Below, piece after piece: positions 1 to 10,949 of a DNA stretch of 64,000 nt. Location of the stretch: contig JAMZAV010000053.1 of NCBI GenBank assembly GCA_024449915.1, positions 310,001 to 374,000 on the forward strand, given 5' to 3'. The translations under genes and the position numbers were made by a program. The first letter of the stretch is position 1; each line of letters begins with the position of its first letter. This DNA comes from Sweltsa coloradensis (Eukaryota; Arthropoda; Insecta; Plecoptera; Chloroperlidae). A model generated the notes under the pieces. The model had not been told where the DNA came from, ran no database searches, and was given only the letters and a program-made list of their open reading frames with translations.

Positions 1-622
1 GCGATTACAATAGCGTTAGAAAAATAGAGGTTCAGATGAGCATATAGAAGTGCATGTATGAATAAACAAAGAAAGATGAGAGGTTTGGGAAAAAGTACAC
101 AAATAAATGTGGTGGAAATGAAGAAAATTACGTCTCGAATTGGTGAGACCGGCGGAATAAGATGGCGACTAGAAGAAGAGAACAAAATGCTGAGGGAATA
201 TAGAAGGACACGCATTACAGTTGGTGGGTGAATTACGGCTATAGACTGGAAACATTAACATATGACCAAGTCTGACATATTTGTGCGTTACAACGGCAAT
301 GCTTATGTTATTTTAACTCACGTTAAACTACAGTTAAATTCTAACATGAATTACTATTATATAATGACTAATATTGACCCAATGGCTTTCTTGGAGGAAT
401 AGCAACAGTAAAATTGGGTCAAGAAGACTGGAATTACATACAAATATAGGGCATACAACAATAAACAGCTTACAAGGTTGAACATTTCTAATTTGATACC
501 CTGTTGGGCTTAAAATTAAGGGTTTCTAATGGGTTATGATGAACGCCCGGAACACAGTTGACCGCAGTCTTGCGCGACCAGGCTGATGACTTAAAAATTC
601 TTGATGTTCAGCCACAAGCGAG

Positions 623-688
623 CTAGCGTAAGAAGGAAAAAACGTTATTTACAATGGCCGACATTGAATAGGCGATCATGATTGGAAC
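623..688 (-). CDS. Gene A exon 3: C-terminal mini-exon and stop
   Basis: 21 codons plus TAG. Acceptor TTCTTGTTTCAG|GTTCCA at phase 0. Encodes a hydrophobic tail starting VPIMIAYSMSAIVNN and ending VFSFLR. It was found by searching for the I/V-P start seen in genes B and C. Length, phase and the I/V-N spacing fit, but sequence identity is low, so this is the least certain exon of gene A. Confidence 0.5.
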   Translation of the reverse strand, partial: VPIMIAYSMSAIVNNVFSFLR

Positions 689-3600
689 CTGAAACAAGAA
701 CATATGTATCAGGACCTAGATCCACAGATAACTAATTGGCTACAACTACAAATATATAAAAACTTAAGCAACTTCAATGGGGACTAGAGCTAGGTTCAGA
801 ATAGGATACCTTGAATTTAGTACTTGTTGTTTTGCTTTCAAGGTATTTCATACTTTGAGGTTTTTGGAGTTCTTAAAGCATGTATCAAATGTACCTAGGT
901 AATATTGTTGTTAACATTGTTGTGTTTCATTACAATGTATGTATATAATTCACCTAGTGAACGTTGTGGTTGATATTTTATTAAGCGAGCGAAGCAAGCG
1001 TTTCCATTTGACTCTGCCGGAAAAGTTAGTTTTTTGTTTGTTTGTTTGTTTGTTTGTTTGTTTGTTTTTTTTTTTGTTTGTATGTCTCGCCATAACGTTC
1101 GAACGGAGGCTCGGATCGAGTTGAAATTTTGACCATCCGCAAGCTTCGTTCTCGATTGAATGCCATTAGTTTTGTGGCAAAATCGTTCAAAAAGTTAAAA
1201 AGTTACATTAAAGTTAATCGAAAGTTTTTTTTTCAAACTAACCGGCGACAAAATCTGAGATAGCCAAATCATTTAGAATGTCCGTCCGGTCACGAATATG
1301 TTAATTTTATTTTGATCCGATAAGTAGTGTAGATGGAAATTACATTATAACAAAAGTAACGTTGCCATGGCAACGAAAAGACGCGCGAAGTTTCTAATGC
1401 ACTGCCACCTAGAAGTAATCAAAATACTTTCGAGGAAGCAGTCTTTATTTGTCACCAAAGAGTTTAAATAGTTTCCCAAGGAGTCAAGGTCCTCTAGATG
1501 GCGGTGGATTTTATCCACAAAGTAAAGGTTTGCACACGGGTTTACCCAAATACCTTGGCAATAATAAATAATACTGGAAACGCGAACGCCGGTCGTAAAT
1601 TTTAAAATTTATAAAAATGTGCATTGTGGGTCTAGCTATAGCACGTGCTCGCTTATCAACGCGTCCAACTGAGCGTTTCCTAGTTTATTTATTTATTACT
1701 TATTTATTATTTATTTAACGTCTATCCTATTCAGTTATAAAAACTGATTTACAAAGAAGGACAACTAAATAAATCTAATTACATATATGCAGAAAAAACA
1801 ATAGGCCTAAACTACCTACACAACAACCCTTTACAACGTATGTACATTAAAAGCATTTAATTTATTTTGAAGTTTATGTTTTGAGTGTCCTGTCAAATTA
1901 CTTCACGGAGCTCAACCTCAGTGAAATAACTACTAATAATGCAATATGTTCATATAACAGTGCGTACCACTGCACATTATTACCTACTCGTTATTAATAT
2001 TTTTAATTTTTAATATTACATTATAATAATAATGTTATTTCAATTAATAAAAAATGGTTATGAAAATTAATATAGAAAATTAATATAAATGTTTCGATTT
2101 GATCAAGGTTAAAGATTTGGACGAAATTCCTAGCTGCATAGAGCCGACAATAAACTCTTAAAACAAAACTCTTGCGAACACAGCTCACTTGCAGAATATC
2201 GTCGCATGCAACTATCATTGAGACCAGGGGCGCCGGATTTTGAAAATTCCGAGGTGTGCTCAACTTCGTGGAGAAGGGACCAAGCACGGGGGGTTTGGGG
2301 TGCGGAGCCCCCCAACATTAGTGGCGCAGGCGAAAATTTCGAAAATCACGTTTTTAGAGTGCATTTAGTGCGTTTTAGACAAAAATAGGGAGCTGGATGC
2401 AATACCGAAACACTGTAGTTTTTGTACCGCTAAAACTAGAAAACTACCAACAAGAGAATTGGAACACTAATGAGATAGATCACCATGTTACCAAAATAAT
2501 GCAATTTTTTACAGTAAAAACTAGAAAACCGTAAAAAAAATATGGAAGTGCGAGATAGACCATGTTACAACCATCGAATATGCATATCATTACGTTCGCG
2601 ATCGCGTCCAACAATCATGAGCCTTCCTGCATGACTCAAAACTTAGATAGTTATAGGCCTAACTTTTATTTTAGTCAGGATTTTTGGAGGGGTGCGCACT
2701 GCGCAGCACCCCTCCAAACAATCTGAGGGGTGCTTCAGCCCCTGAGCACCCACATAATCGGCGCCCCTGATTGAGACTAGGGCAGACTAGACAGACGTAC
2801 AATCATGCATTGGATATATAATTCGTACAACACTCACCTAACCCAGAACCATCACCCAAAAAATCACGTATGGAACTAACGCTATCACCTAAAGAACAGG
2901 GGGAATTGGGCCGAGATTATTTGAATATTTACGCTAAAAATAACTACATAAAACGAAATACGTAAGAACACAAGTACTCCCAAGTATAGTCCGGTGAAAC
3001 GGAAGGATTTATAATTGCTTTTGAAAATAATATTTTTTAATAGTTAGGCCTTCACACGATTCATAGTGAATACGTTTCATTGAATGAAAGTCAATTTATT
3101 CCAAATACTTTTCGGTTTTCTTAGTTAAATTCTGAAAATATTACTCATCAACATTTAACAATCAATAATTATTACGTTCGTAAACCCAGTACATATATGA
3201 AGTTTATTTTACAAACAGCAAAAATATACACAGTACATATTTATCATTGTATTATGATCGTACTGTTTAACTAGACAAGCTAATTTTACTAGCAAATTGT
3301 GAATGGGTTACTTGCAATTCATCAATAGGTGTTGCTAGTGTAGAAAGGGCTACTTGCGATACTTTAATGCCAATATTATGTGCTAATGGTAAAATGAGGT
3401 AGTTTGCAATACTTCAAGATAGGTGTTGCTAATGGTGAAAGGGATACTTGCATGCAATACTTCAATATTAATGTTGCTACTAGTGAAAGGGGTACTTAAA
3501 ATACTTCAATGTTGATGTTGCTAATGGTGAACGGGGTACTTGTAATACTTCAATATGTGTTGCTAATGGACCAATGGTGAAAGAGGTACTTGCAATACTT

Positions 3601-5779
3601 TGCTAATGGTGAAAGGGGTACTTGCAATACTTTGCTAATGGTGAAGGGGTACTTGCAATGCTTCAATATGGGTGTCGCTAATGGTGAAAGGGGCGTAACA
3701 CACATGCCATATGGGATGCGTCTTACGTGTAGCGCCAGAATGACGAGCCTGAGGATTATATATGGCAACACCTTCATCAGCACTGAGTAGTATCTTACAT
3801 TTAAAAGGCCTCTTAGGATGTCATAAAACGAGGTAGGCGGCACGCTGTTGTCGTGATCGTCGCCAGCCACTGTGCTAAGCTTCTTCCAAGCTGGTTTCTT
3901 CCTTTCTTTACGCTCGCCACTAGCGTTATTATTAATGTCTAGCTGTTGCGGTTCCGCCTCTCCTCCCTGCAAACACGTTACGCTCAATCTTAGACAACTT
4001 AGACACTTAAAATATTTACTCATCAGACCACGCATCCATTATTATATAGTCGTTTTCTGATTTTATTTAGGGTGGATGATGATTTTTTCTTTTGGACGCC
4101 ATTTTTAAAAAAAAAATGTTAATAAGAAATAAAAATATATTTTTTCACTTGTCAATGGTACGAATAGTACCGTTTCCAATGAATATTCATTTATACACAT
4201 AAAAGGGGCTATTAACTCAAAAAAATATTTTTTACCACATGATCTTTAGTACAATACTACACTAAAATGACAATTCAAAAAATTTTTTCTTGTAACTGTG
4301 ATTTAACACGAATTTTTCAATTTTTTTGAACCAGAAATTTGCGAAAAATGGTGCTTTGGGAAATTTCTGGCTTTAACCTGCTTCTTTTTTGGTTCACATA
4401 GATACACGAGCAAAGTACCAATCTAAAATGTCCCTTTATAACATCGTGTCTTAAAACTGTGCCCAAATATACCCTCAAAACACGAAAAAAATATGCATTC
4501 CAAAATCACACCCCATCTTGGTAATCGGCATATTTTGACCGAACTACTTGCCCAAATTACAAAACAAAATATAGAGAATTTACAGAAAAGGCTGTAGAGT
4601 ACGTCAATAATGGCCGATATTTTTTTGGATCAAAATCCACCAAGGTCACGGGGCATAAAGATCGTCCCCATGTTATTTCTTATGGGAGATTTTTGCCGAT
4701 GGGACCTAGCTCGAAAACTGTCATGTTTGACAATTTTTTGGGAGGTCATGGTGGCCCCAATAATTTTTCTGTTAATTGCTAAATTCATTACTAGCTAGCC
4801 GGAATGAAATATATATTTTGAGTTTAGCGGTTGAATACTCCTTTAATAGCTGAAAAAGGTGAAAATGTTTGTTTGTTTGTCACAAGAATGTCAGTATATT
4901 TTTAACATTGCTGTTAGACCAAAAGGAAATACACAATTTAAAAAAAATTACATTTATCATACATGCACACAAAATTGCCCAAATATGTCTTAAAATTATG
5001 ATAGAAACATTTATAAAAATACTAAAGATATTAGAAAAAACGCGACACTTATTTAATTGTTTCCTCCAAATAACATAATCACGCCGAATTCATAATTATG
5101 GTCTGATTAAGTTAGGACAAACTTCTTACTCAGATCTACGAAGTGTCGGGAACAAAACGGTGTATCTATAGGTACAATCGAGCTAGGTCTCTCAAAAACA
5201 AGTTCGTCCATTAGAAATAACATTGATATGGGTTTCCTAACTGTTAGTAGTAAGAAGTTTACAGTTGTTAGTATAGCTGTAGAGTTATTAAGTTATTCAG
5301 AGCACATATCAAACTTTCATAAATAGTTATAATCTTTAACTCATCTCCAACTGTGTCCGATTGTGATTGCTTGTTTTCTATATTCTATCGTTTTAGAATT
5401 TAATTAATAAACTCTAGATAGTCGGAATAAATTCCCAAATTTCACAAAAGCCTATAGTAGGCCTATATTTCAGAAAGGGATTTGAAGAATGTTTTATTCG
5501 AAATAAATAAATTAATAACTGAATGTTCGAATTTGATCTCATAAATTGATTCTTTACTAAAGTTCACTTGAAATATGACAATTAATGTGTTATATAACCG
5601 AAAATTAAATAACAGTAAGCTAAGCCTCAGCGTGATCTTAAGTTTGAACTTACTTGAGGTACAGCATTTTCTTCGCTGAGTTCATCAAAGTCATCGGCGT
5701 TAGTAATGACAAAGGGCAAAATTGTCTCGGCTGATAAAGCCAGCAGAATAATGAGCATGTAGAATCTCACTGGAGACAT
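623..5779 (-). CDS. Gene A: secreted peptide precursor, 3 exons, divergent paralog
   Basis: Minus-strand exons 5654-5779, 3799-3966 and 623-688, all joined at phase 0 with GTAAGT/GTAAGA donors and good AG acceptors. The 119-aa product has an N-terminal signal peptide (MSPVRFYMLIILLALSAETI), an acidic spacer DDFDELSEENAVPQ, a polar and lysine-rich middle (GERKERKKPAWKKLSTVAG) and a hydrophobic C-terminal exon. It shares with genes B and C the order signal exon ending VPQ/VPE, body exon ending in an F/L-Y/N-DI-x-N motif (SFYDILRGLLN), and a final mini-exon beginning I/V-P. It lacks the glycine repeats. No named family was recognised; it is probably a secreted peptide of the same cluster, with a free cationic segment that could act on membranes (inference). 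Confidence 0.62.
981..1683 (+). mobile_element. Helitron-like element, family I copy
   Basis: Starts TTAAGCGAGCGAAGCAAGCG followed by TTTCCATTTGACTCTGCCGG, and ends with a hairpin AACGC-GTCCAACTGA-GCGTT followed by TCCTAG|T. The same start, interior (TATGTCTCGCCATAACGTTC) and end recur at 10487-10949. No target-site duplication is seen. The hairpin plus CTAG|T resembles a Helitron 3' end, but the 5' end is not canonical TC. It is non-coding, in gene A intron 2. Confidence 0.55.
1685..1800 (+). repeat. Short dispersed repeat, AACTGATTTACAAAG family
   Basis: The segment with TTTAACGTCTATCCTATTC and AACTGATTTACAAAG recurs at 6690-6785 (same strand) and 37900-38005 (opposite strand), so it is a dispersed repeat, probably a SINE or LINE 3' tail. 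Confidence 0.6.
2225..2769 (+). mobile_element. Non-autonomous hAT-type transposon with 8-bp TSD
   Basis: 545 bp, bounded by inverted ends CAGGGGCGCCG...CGGCGCCCCTG and by an exact 8-bp direct repeat ATTGAGAC (2217-2224 and 2770-2777). TIRs starting CAGGG with an 8-bp TSD are the hAT signature. No transposase is encoded; short ORFs here are not genes. Inserted in gene A intron 2. Confidence 0.88.
3290..3700 (+). repeat. Minisatellite, unit about 40-60 bp, in gene A intron 2
   Basis: Degenerate tandem copies of GTTGCTAATGGTGAAAGGGG, TACTTGCAATACTTC and a variable linker, about eight units, tightening to 30-bp units near 3590-3650. It ends about 100 bp from the exon 2 donor. ORFs reading through it are artefacts. 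Confidence 0.85.
3799..3966 (-). CDS. Gene A exon 2: polar, lysine-rich body exon
   Basis: 56 codons, phase 0. Acceptor GTGTTTGCAG|GGAGGA and donor TTAAAT|GTAAGATA. Begins GGEAEPQQLDINNNASGERK, then ERKKPAWKKLSTVAG, DDHDNSVPPT and SFYDILRGLLN. NNAS offers one N-glycosylation sequon. The last residues correspond in position to LYNDIFN and LFNDIFN in genes C and B. Confidence 0.66.
4480..4800 (+). repeat. Dispersed repeat, copy in gene A intron 1
   Basis: Segments such as GGGGCATAAAGATCGTCCCC and ATGTTATTTCTTATGGGAGA recur in reverse complement at about 26200-26430. No coding capacity and no clear termini were found. The rest of this intron (3967-4479 and 4801-5653) shows nothing identifiable. 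Confidence 0.65.
5654..5779 (-). CDS. Gene A exon 1: signal peptide exon
   Basis: 42 codons from the ATG at 5779-5777, context TTCAAGATGTC. The hydrophobic stretch FYMLIILLALSAETILPFVI is followed by the acidic NADDFDELSEEN, typical of a pre-pro region, and ends AVPQ at donor CCTCAA|GTAAGTTC. An in-phase VP-[Q/E] end is shared with gene C exon 1. TATATAG and TATTTATTG-type candidates lie about 60-155 bp upstream on the minus strand (around 5835-5935). Confidence 0.7.
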
Positions 5780-6104
5780 CTTGAAGGACTGGTTACTGGA
5801 ACATGTACATGAACCATCAGTTACACACCAATAGTATATTTATTGTTATAAAGTTGACAGCAGTGTCGAATCAGGTATAGACCCGTTTACGTTTACATTT
5901 GCTCCCCCGGGATGAAAAATAGCTATATAAGCACTAGCCGCTATTAGTAGGTTATTAGTACAACTGGTACAGTATTTTTCAATATACGCCTATATTCAGA
6001 AAATTAATAATGAATTCAATGTATATCAATCAATATTTAAGTCAATGTATATTAAATGTATACACATGATAATAACGTAATAAAAAAAAATTATAAAAGT
6101 TGTG
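5780..6104 (-). promoter_or_regulatory. Presumed promoter and 5' region of gene A
   Basis: Upstream of the gene A start on the minus strand, with TATATAG near 5927-5934 and an AT-rich TATA-like stretch near 5835-5845. No known enhancer site could be assigned with confidence. The placement follows only from the position of exon 1. Confidence 0.3.
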
Positions 6105-6290
6105 AAACAATATTTTTTGTTTCTAGTATCTACTGCACAAAAACTACATTATTTTGGTATTGCATTCAGCCCACAACTTTTTTCTAAAACGTACCAAACG
6201 CACTCTAAAAACTTGATTCTACAAATTTTCGTCTGCGGCACTATTGTTGGGGGGACCTAGCCCCGTCGGGATGAAAAGCCTGAATTCAAC
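6105..6290 (-). mobile_element. Truncated hAT-type MITE fragment
   Basis: Reverse-complement similarity to the interior of the 2225-2769 element: AGTGCGTTTxGT, CGAAAATTTxGTAGAATC-like and CCCCCCAACA segments, with a GGTATTGCATTCAGC block matching GCTGGATGCAATACC. Ends are not preserved. Confidence 0.5.
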
Positions 6291-7164
6291 ACTGATTGGC
6301 AGTTACCAAGTGTGTTTGGAGCTATGCTATTTTCTGCCATCCTTGTAACACATTTAACTAACTAAATATGTGTCGAGTTAAAAAAAAAGTTCTATTTAAG
6401 GGCCGTGAACGGAAGGAACCCTGGGGTAGCCACAGTTCTCACAGAAAAGAAAACCCTCCACACAGAGAACAAAGTCAGCTCGGGTATCGAATCGACTATC
6501 ATCCGAATCGGAGTCGTATGTTCATTTCGTCAATTAGTGTACTAATAATATAGTTTTAATTCCTAGCGGTTTCTGATTAATATTGTGCCCACGCATCTTC
6601 TTGACTTAACGGGTAGATGGGACAAGCATATTTTTGCGAAATTTAGCCGGAAACCTCCGTTTTTAAGTAGAGTCTCGTACACTCTTATTTTTTATTTTTT
6701 TAACGTCTACCCTATTCAAAAAACTGATTTACAAAGGAAGACAACTAAACAAATCTAAATTACGTAAGTGCAGACATAACAATGAACTATATAGTTGAGT
6801 AAGGATTGAAATAGTAACATAACAAAAACAACAATGTTTTAATAACACAATAATTGTGGTAACAAATTCTAATCAATGAGACACCTCTATATCGGTGATC
6901 ATTACCAAACACACTCTGAATAAACATCAGATTAAAATCATTACTAAAAACTTATATTTTATAATATATATTTCTCGATTTAGATAAGTTAGTCGGAAAA
7001 CATTCCAACAATTACGAAATTAAAAATAAATTAAAATTACCCCGATCGGTATGGATTTTTTAATTTCTGAATTGTATTAAATATTAATATAATATATACT
7101 TTATAGTATATACTTTTAAGTTAGCAGTTTTACCGTTGAGATACAAGTGGGTGCACACTATTAG
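6291..7164. other. Intergenic, AT-rich; one short dispersed repeat
   Basis: Contains the AACTGATTTACAAAG-family repeat at about 6690-6785. Otherwise no splice-bounded exon, RNA gene or repeat boundary was recognised. Confidence 0.5.
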
Positions 7165-7395
7165 GGAGTGAAGAATCACATTTCTGTCCGTCCGTTTGAG
7201 CGTGTGTCACGTCAACGAACAAGACCTCAGGTTGACATGCGGTGTTATATTTGTTGTCATTGCCCTGCAATATTAGGCCTTCTGGTACAGAATGTGTTTG
7301 GTGACGCTGGGTGTTCAGGGGACGGGGCTAGCGTCATCCAAATTTCACAAAAATACCCGGCGCCTCCACCAACAACGAGATTTTAATGCCCAAAC
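7165..7395 (+). repeat. GTCCGTCC-family short repeat
   Basis: Carries CACATTTCTGTCCGTCCG, GTGTCACGT, TTGACATGCG, ACAGAATGTG and a CACCTCCACCA-like end in the same order as other copies in this window (13480, 16150, 42930, 50395, 53815 and 61570; reversed at 33865, 54335 and 60595). Confidence 0.7.
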
Positions 7396-7422
7396 TGTAT
7401 TTTTAGTTTTATATCTCTCTAT

Positions 7423-8286
7423 CAGGCGCCTCGGAACGTTTTGAAAAGTTGGGGGTGCCATCACCTGTGCAGCTAGGGTCTGGCGAAGCCAGGCCGCGGA
7501 GGCTTGGCCAAGGCGAAAAAATTTCACTATACTACAGTTTTCAGTCATGTTTTAAATCGCAACCGGACTCTGTAAACACTGTTTTACATCAGCTATCTGC
7601 GATCTTAAAACTCAAAAAATGAACGTGAAGTAGGCCCAATTTAATAATTAAAACCTATTTGTATGTAACTCTAAAGCATACAGGCAAACTATTTTTTTAA
7701 AGATTACCCTCTTTAAAATACTAACAGAAGTGTTGTAGTTCAATTTCTAATGTTAATTTTTCGATTTATTTAATCTTAACACATTAAACACGAAACAGGA
7801 CAACACCACACACACTTATCACTTAAGACTAACATTTTATTATAAGAGATAATCTTCCCACTCCACGCTACAATCACTAACCATCCAAAGATGACATACG
7901 CAAACTGATGCGACACGAGGGAACCAAATCCCAAACTTGCGTCTGCCAATAACTCTAGCAAATCATTCAAGGGATTTTGGATTAGACGTGAGATGAGTCA
8001 CGTGTCCACTCTCACTGAAGTGAGTGACAAACACACAATACAAGACTGGTGGCTGGTTATAAAGATAGTCGGCATGGGGTACGTCAGCCAAAATAACATT
8101 CCTGCTATTGTTGGGTTGTTTCTTCGTGGAAATGAATTGTTGACAGATCATCCGATGTTGCTTTCCCAAAAAGTAGAGTAGAAATCTTGAATTTTCAACT
8201 CTAAAATCTGCCCCCCTATGCCCCCATGGCATGAAAGTTAGGGGGGGCAATGCCCCCCTTGCCCCCCCCCTGTTCCGACGCCACTG
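7423..8286 (+). mobile_element. Non-autonomous hAT-type transposon with 8-bp TSD
   Basis: 864 bp, imperfect TIRs CAGGCGCCTCGGAACG and (reverse complement of the right end) CAGTGGCGTCGGAACA, flanked by the exact 8-bp repeat CTCTCTAT (7415-7422 and 8287-8294). The GGGGGGCAATGCCCCCCTTG motif near the right end is internal. The ORFs at 7776-8250 lie inside it and show no transposase motif. Confidence 0.85.
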
Positions 8287-8294
8287 CTCTCTAT

Positions 8295-9364
8295 AATCGT
8301 GATCTTCACCAACAACTAGCTTTGAACAAACAAGGTCCCATCATAGATCTGTAGACAAACATGGGTTTCATGTTATTTGGTTTTACGTAGATTGGGTCTA
8401 TGTAACTTATTTGAAAGCAGTTAATATATTTTACACATTGTTGATAGTATATTTAATTTAAATATATATTCAAGCCACGTTTATATGGTGTTTATGCTGA
8501 TGGTTTGGAAGTTGTTTAATGTGTAAGACTAATATGGATTTAAGATACGGTCAGCTGGGCCTTAATCCCTTCTAAACAATTAAACACCATTATCTTTCTA
8601 CCTATATACACTACGAGGTAATGACAGAATTATTGTTATGTAGTGATCCGAATTTGTTGCTAATGCTTCTGTTTTTTTTGTGTTTTACTTCCAACGTTGT
8701 GCTTATATGATCACAACGAACTCACTCAACAAACGGTATCAAAAAGGATATAATGTTTTACCCTATACTAGTGTAATCCACAAACGATGAAATAAATCAT
8801 GAATAGGAGATCAAATAAAACAGAATGAGTGTAGCAATTAGGGACAATGACAATAAAAGTTCACCCCAACTATGGGTTCGAAATCTATCACATAACCCTC
8901 AGGGCATAAACTCTTTGCAATAATTGATCTGGGGGAACAGAACAAGCTGCTTAGCGTAATCCAGATTTATGAACATACTTTGGATATTAACGATAATAAA
9001 TTTGTTGACAATCACAAAAAGCTAACACATTTGTAATAGAGTGTATGACGCATTTAGCTACGTTTAAAGAGCACATGTTATTATTATGTGGAGCTGGAAG
9101 TTCGTTGATTGAGCCCTAGTCGGGACAACTTAAGATAATGAAAGAGAATAATAATATCCTGAAACTGTTTGAATTACAAGCCGAGTATTACTTCAAACCT
9201 GAGAGAAGGTACCCTGATAGTTCTGAGTTTTAACAGCTTATTCGAAGATATAATGCACTGTTAGTGAAGCCAGCAATCAATAAACGTACTATATCTAGAA
9301 AGCATATTGAAAAAGTCTTTGTCGGGTAAATGTGAATTGTGTGAAGTAAATTTACTGCTTAATT
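8295..9364. other. Intergenic, nothing identified
   Basis: AT-rich sequence with stops in all frames. No exon with a fitting splice pair, no tRNA-like boxes and no repeat boundary was recognised. Confidence 0.5.
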
Positions 9365-9960
9365 GGATGAGCGAAGCGAAGAATTCAATTTCAATGACCC
9401 CTCAAAAAATTTACCTCCAATGTTTTTTTTGTTTTTTTTTTGTTTTTTGTTTTGTATTTTTGTCTGTTTGTTCGCTCTCTACCAGGCAAACGGCATATCC
9501 GATCTTGATGAAAATTGAAGGGGACCTTCGAAATCTTTGAACTTAAACCTATATTGTTTTTGGGTACAATCGAAGAAATATTTCTCATGAATATCGTACT
9601 TTCACGATTTTTTTCGATTTTTAGTGCGATATTTTCGTGACATTTGGGCCGATTCTGACCAAACGGGTGGGGCTACAACGTTCATATTTTACATGTACAT
9701 TAAGGTAATGGTTATGTATTGCTTTATGAAAGAAAAAAGTTGAAAAAGTTAGACAGAATCCATACAATAAAGGTTTTAATATCAGTTTTTTGAGGTACAT
9801 ATAATAACAATTAAGAAGTAGCAATGGAAACTTGACAACAATCACCTACAATGCGTTCAAAAAGCTCTTGCAAAAGTAAAGAGACCCCACGCAAACTCAA
9901 AACTTACAAAAAAGCTCATCCATCAACGCGACTAACAAAAGCGTTTGCGAAGCTTCCTAG
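9365..9960 (+). mobile_element. Helitron-like element, family II copy
   Basis: Starts GGATGAGCGAAGCGAAG, includes GGCAAACGGCATATCCGATC and GATCTTGATGAAAATTGAAG, and ends with AACGC-GACTAACAAA-AGCGTT then GCGAAGCTTCCTAG|T. Same family as 62083-62603 (+) and 19076-19722 (-). Confidence 0.55.
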
Positions 9961-10486
9961 TAGTTAATATAATGCACTATGTCCCCCTTTTAACGTCGTA
10001 CGCTTGGCAACGTTCTAAAGGTACCTACCCTTCAATCTTGACGGTAGCGGTCGTTCGGAGATTGTGTAGTTGCGTTTAAAACCGTTTTTCTGCATTTGTG
10101 GACGATAAAGAGCATATATCAGCGAGTCAATCCCCCACCCCCCTCGGTGCAGTTCAGATCCGCTGGGTTGCACGATCTGGGTTGATGACGTAGAAAACCC
10201 GGCGTACTGTCTCAGAAGGTAGCTTAAATGCTAGGTATGATTGAATCCTATTCCTATGTTTATATGAATTACAATTATATGTGATCCAATTCTTTTAAAG
10301 ATGTGAAAAAAAACACCTTAAATTGAGCCTTCAGCATTTGCAAACTACGCAAAACACCTTAATTATGCATCGCACACGTGAACAGGTATGTACAGGCGAG
10401 TCAAAGAATGTACTTCAGCGAGGTATTCGTATTAAAATATAAAATAATATATTATTTATTCGAAGATTTCTATTTAAATAATATAA

Positions 10487-10949
10487 TTAAGCGAGCGAAG
10501 CGAGCGTTTCCATTTGACTCTGCCGGAAAAAATAGTCACTGTTTTTTTTTTTTTTTTGTATGTCTCGCCATAACGTTCGAACGGAGGCTCGGATCGAGTT
10601 GAAATTTTGACCATCCGCAAGCTTCGTTCCCGATTGAATGCCATTAGTTTTGTGGCAAAATCGTTCAAAAAGTTAAAAAGTTACATTAAAGTTAATCGAA
10701 AGTTTATTTTCGAACTAAACGGCGACAAAATCTGAGGTGGCCAAATCATTTAGAATGTCCGTCCGGTCACGAATATGTTAATTTTATTTTGTTCCGATAA
10801 GTAGTGTAGATGGAAATTATATTATAACAAAAGTAACGTTACCATGGCAACGAAAAGTCGCACGAGAATTCTGGCCACTAAGCACTGCCACCCTTTTTTT
10901 TTTTGCAAGCTTTTTCGCTTATCAACGCGTCCAACTGAGCGATTCCTAG
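10487..10949 (+). mobile_element. Helitron-like element, family I copy
   Basis: Over 90% similar by eye to 981-1683 through most of its length but shorter, with an internal deletion before the AACGC...GCGAT hairpin and CCTAG|T end. Starts TTAAGCGAGCGAAGCGAGCG. Confidence 0.6.

Noticed and set aside
3550..4035. Single 161-codon minus-strand ORF
   Set aside because: Only 3799-3966 is coding; the rest reads into intron on one side and the minisatellite on the other.
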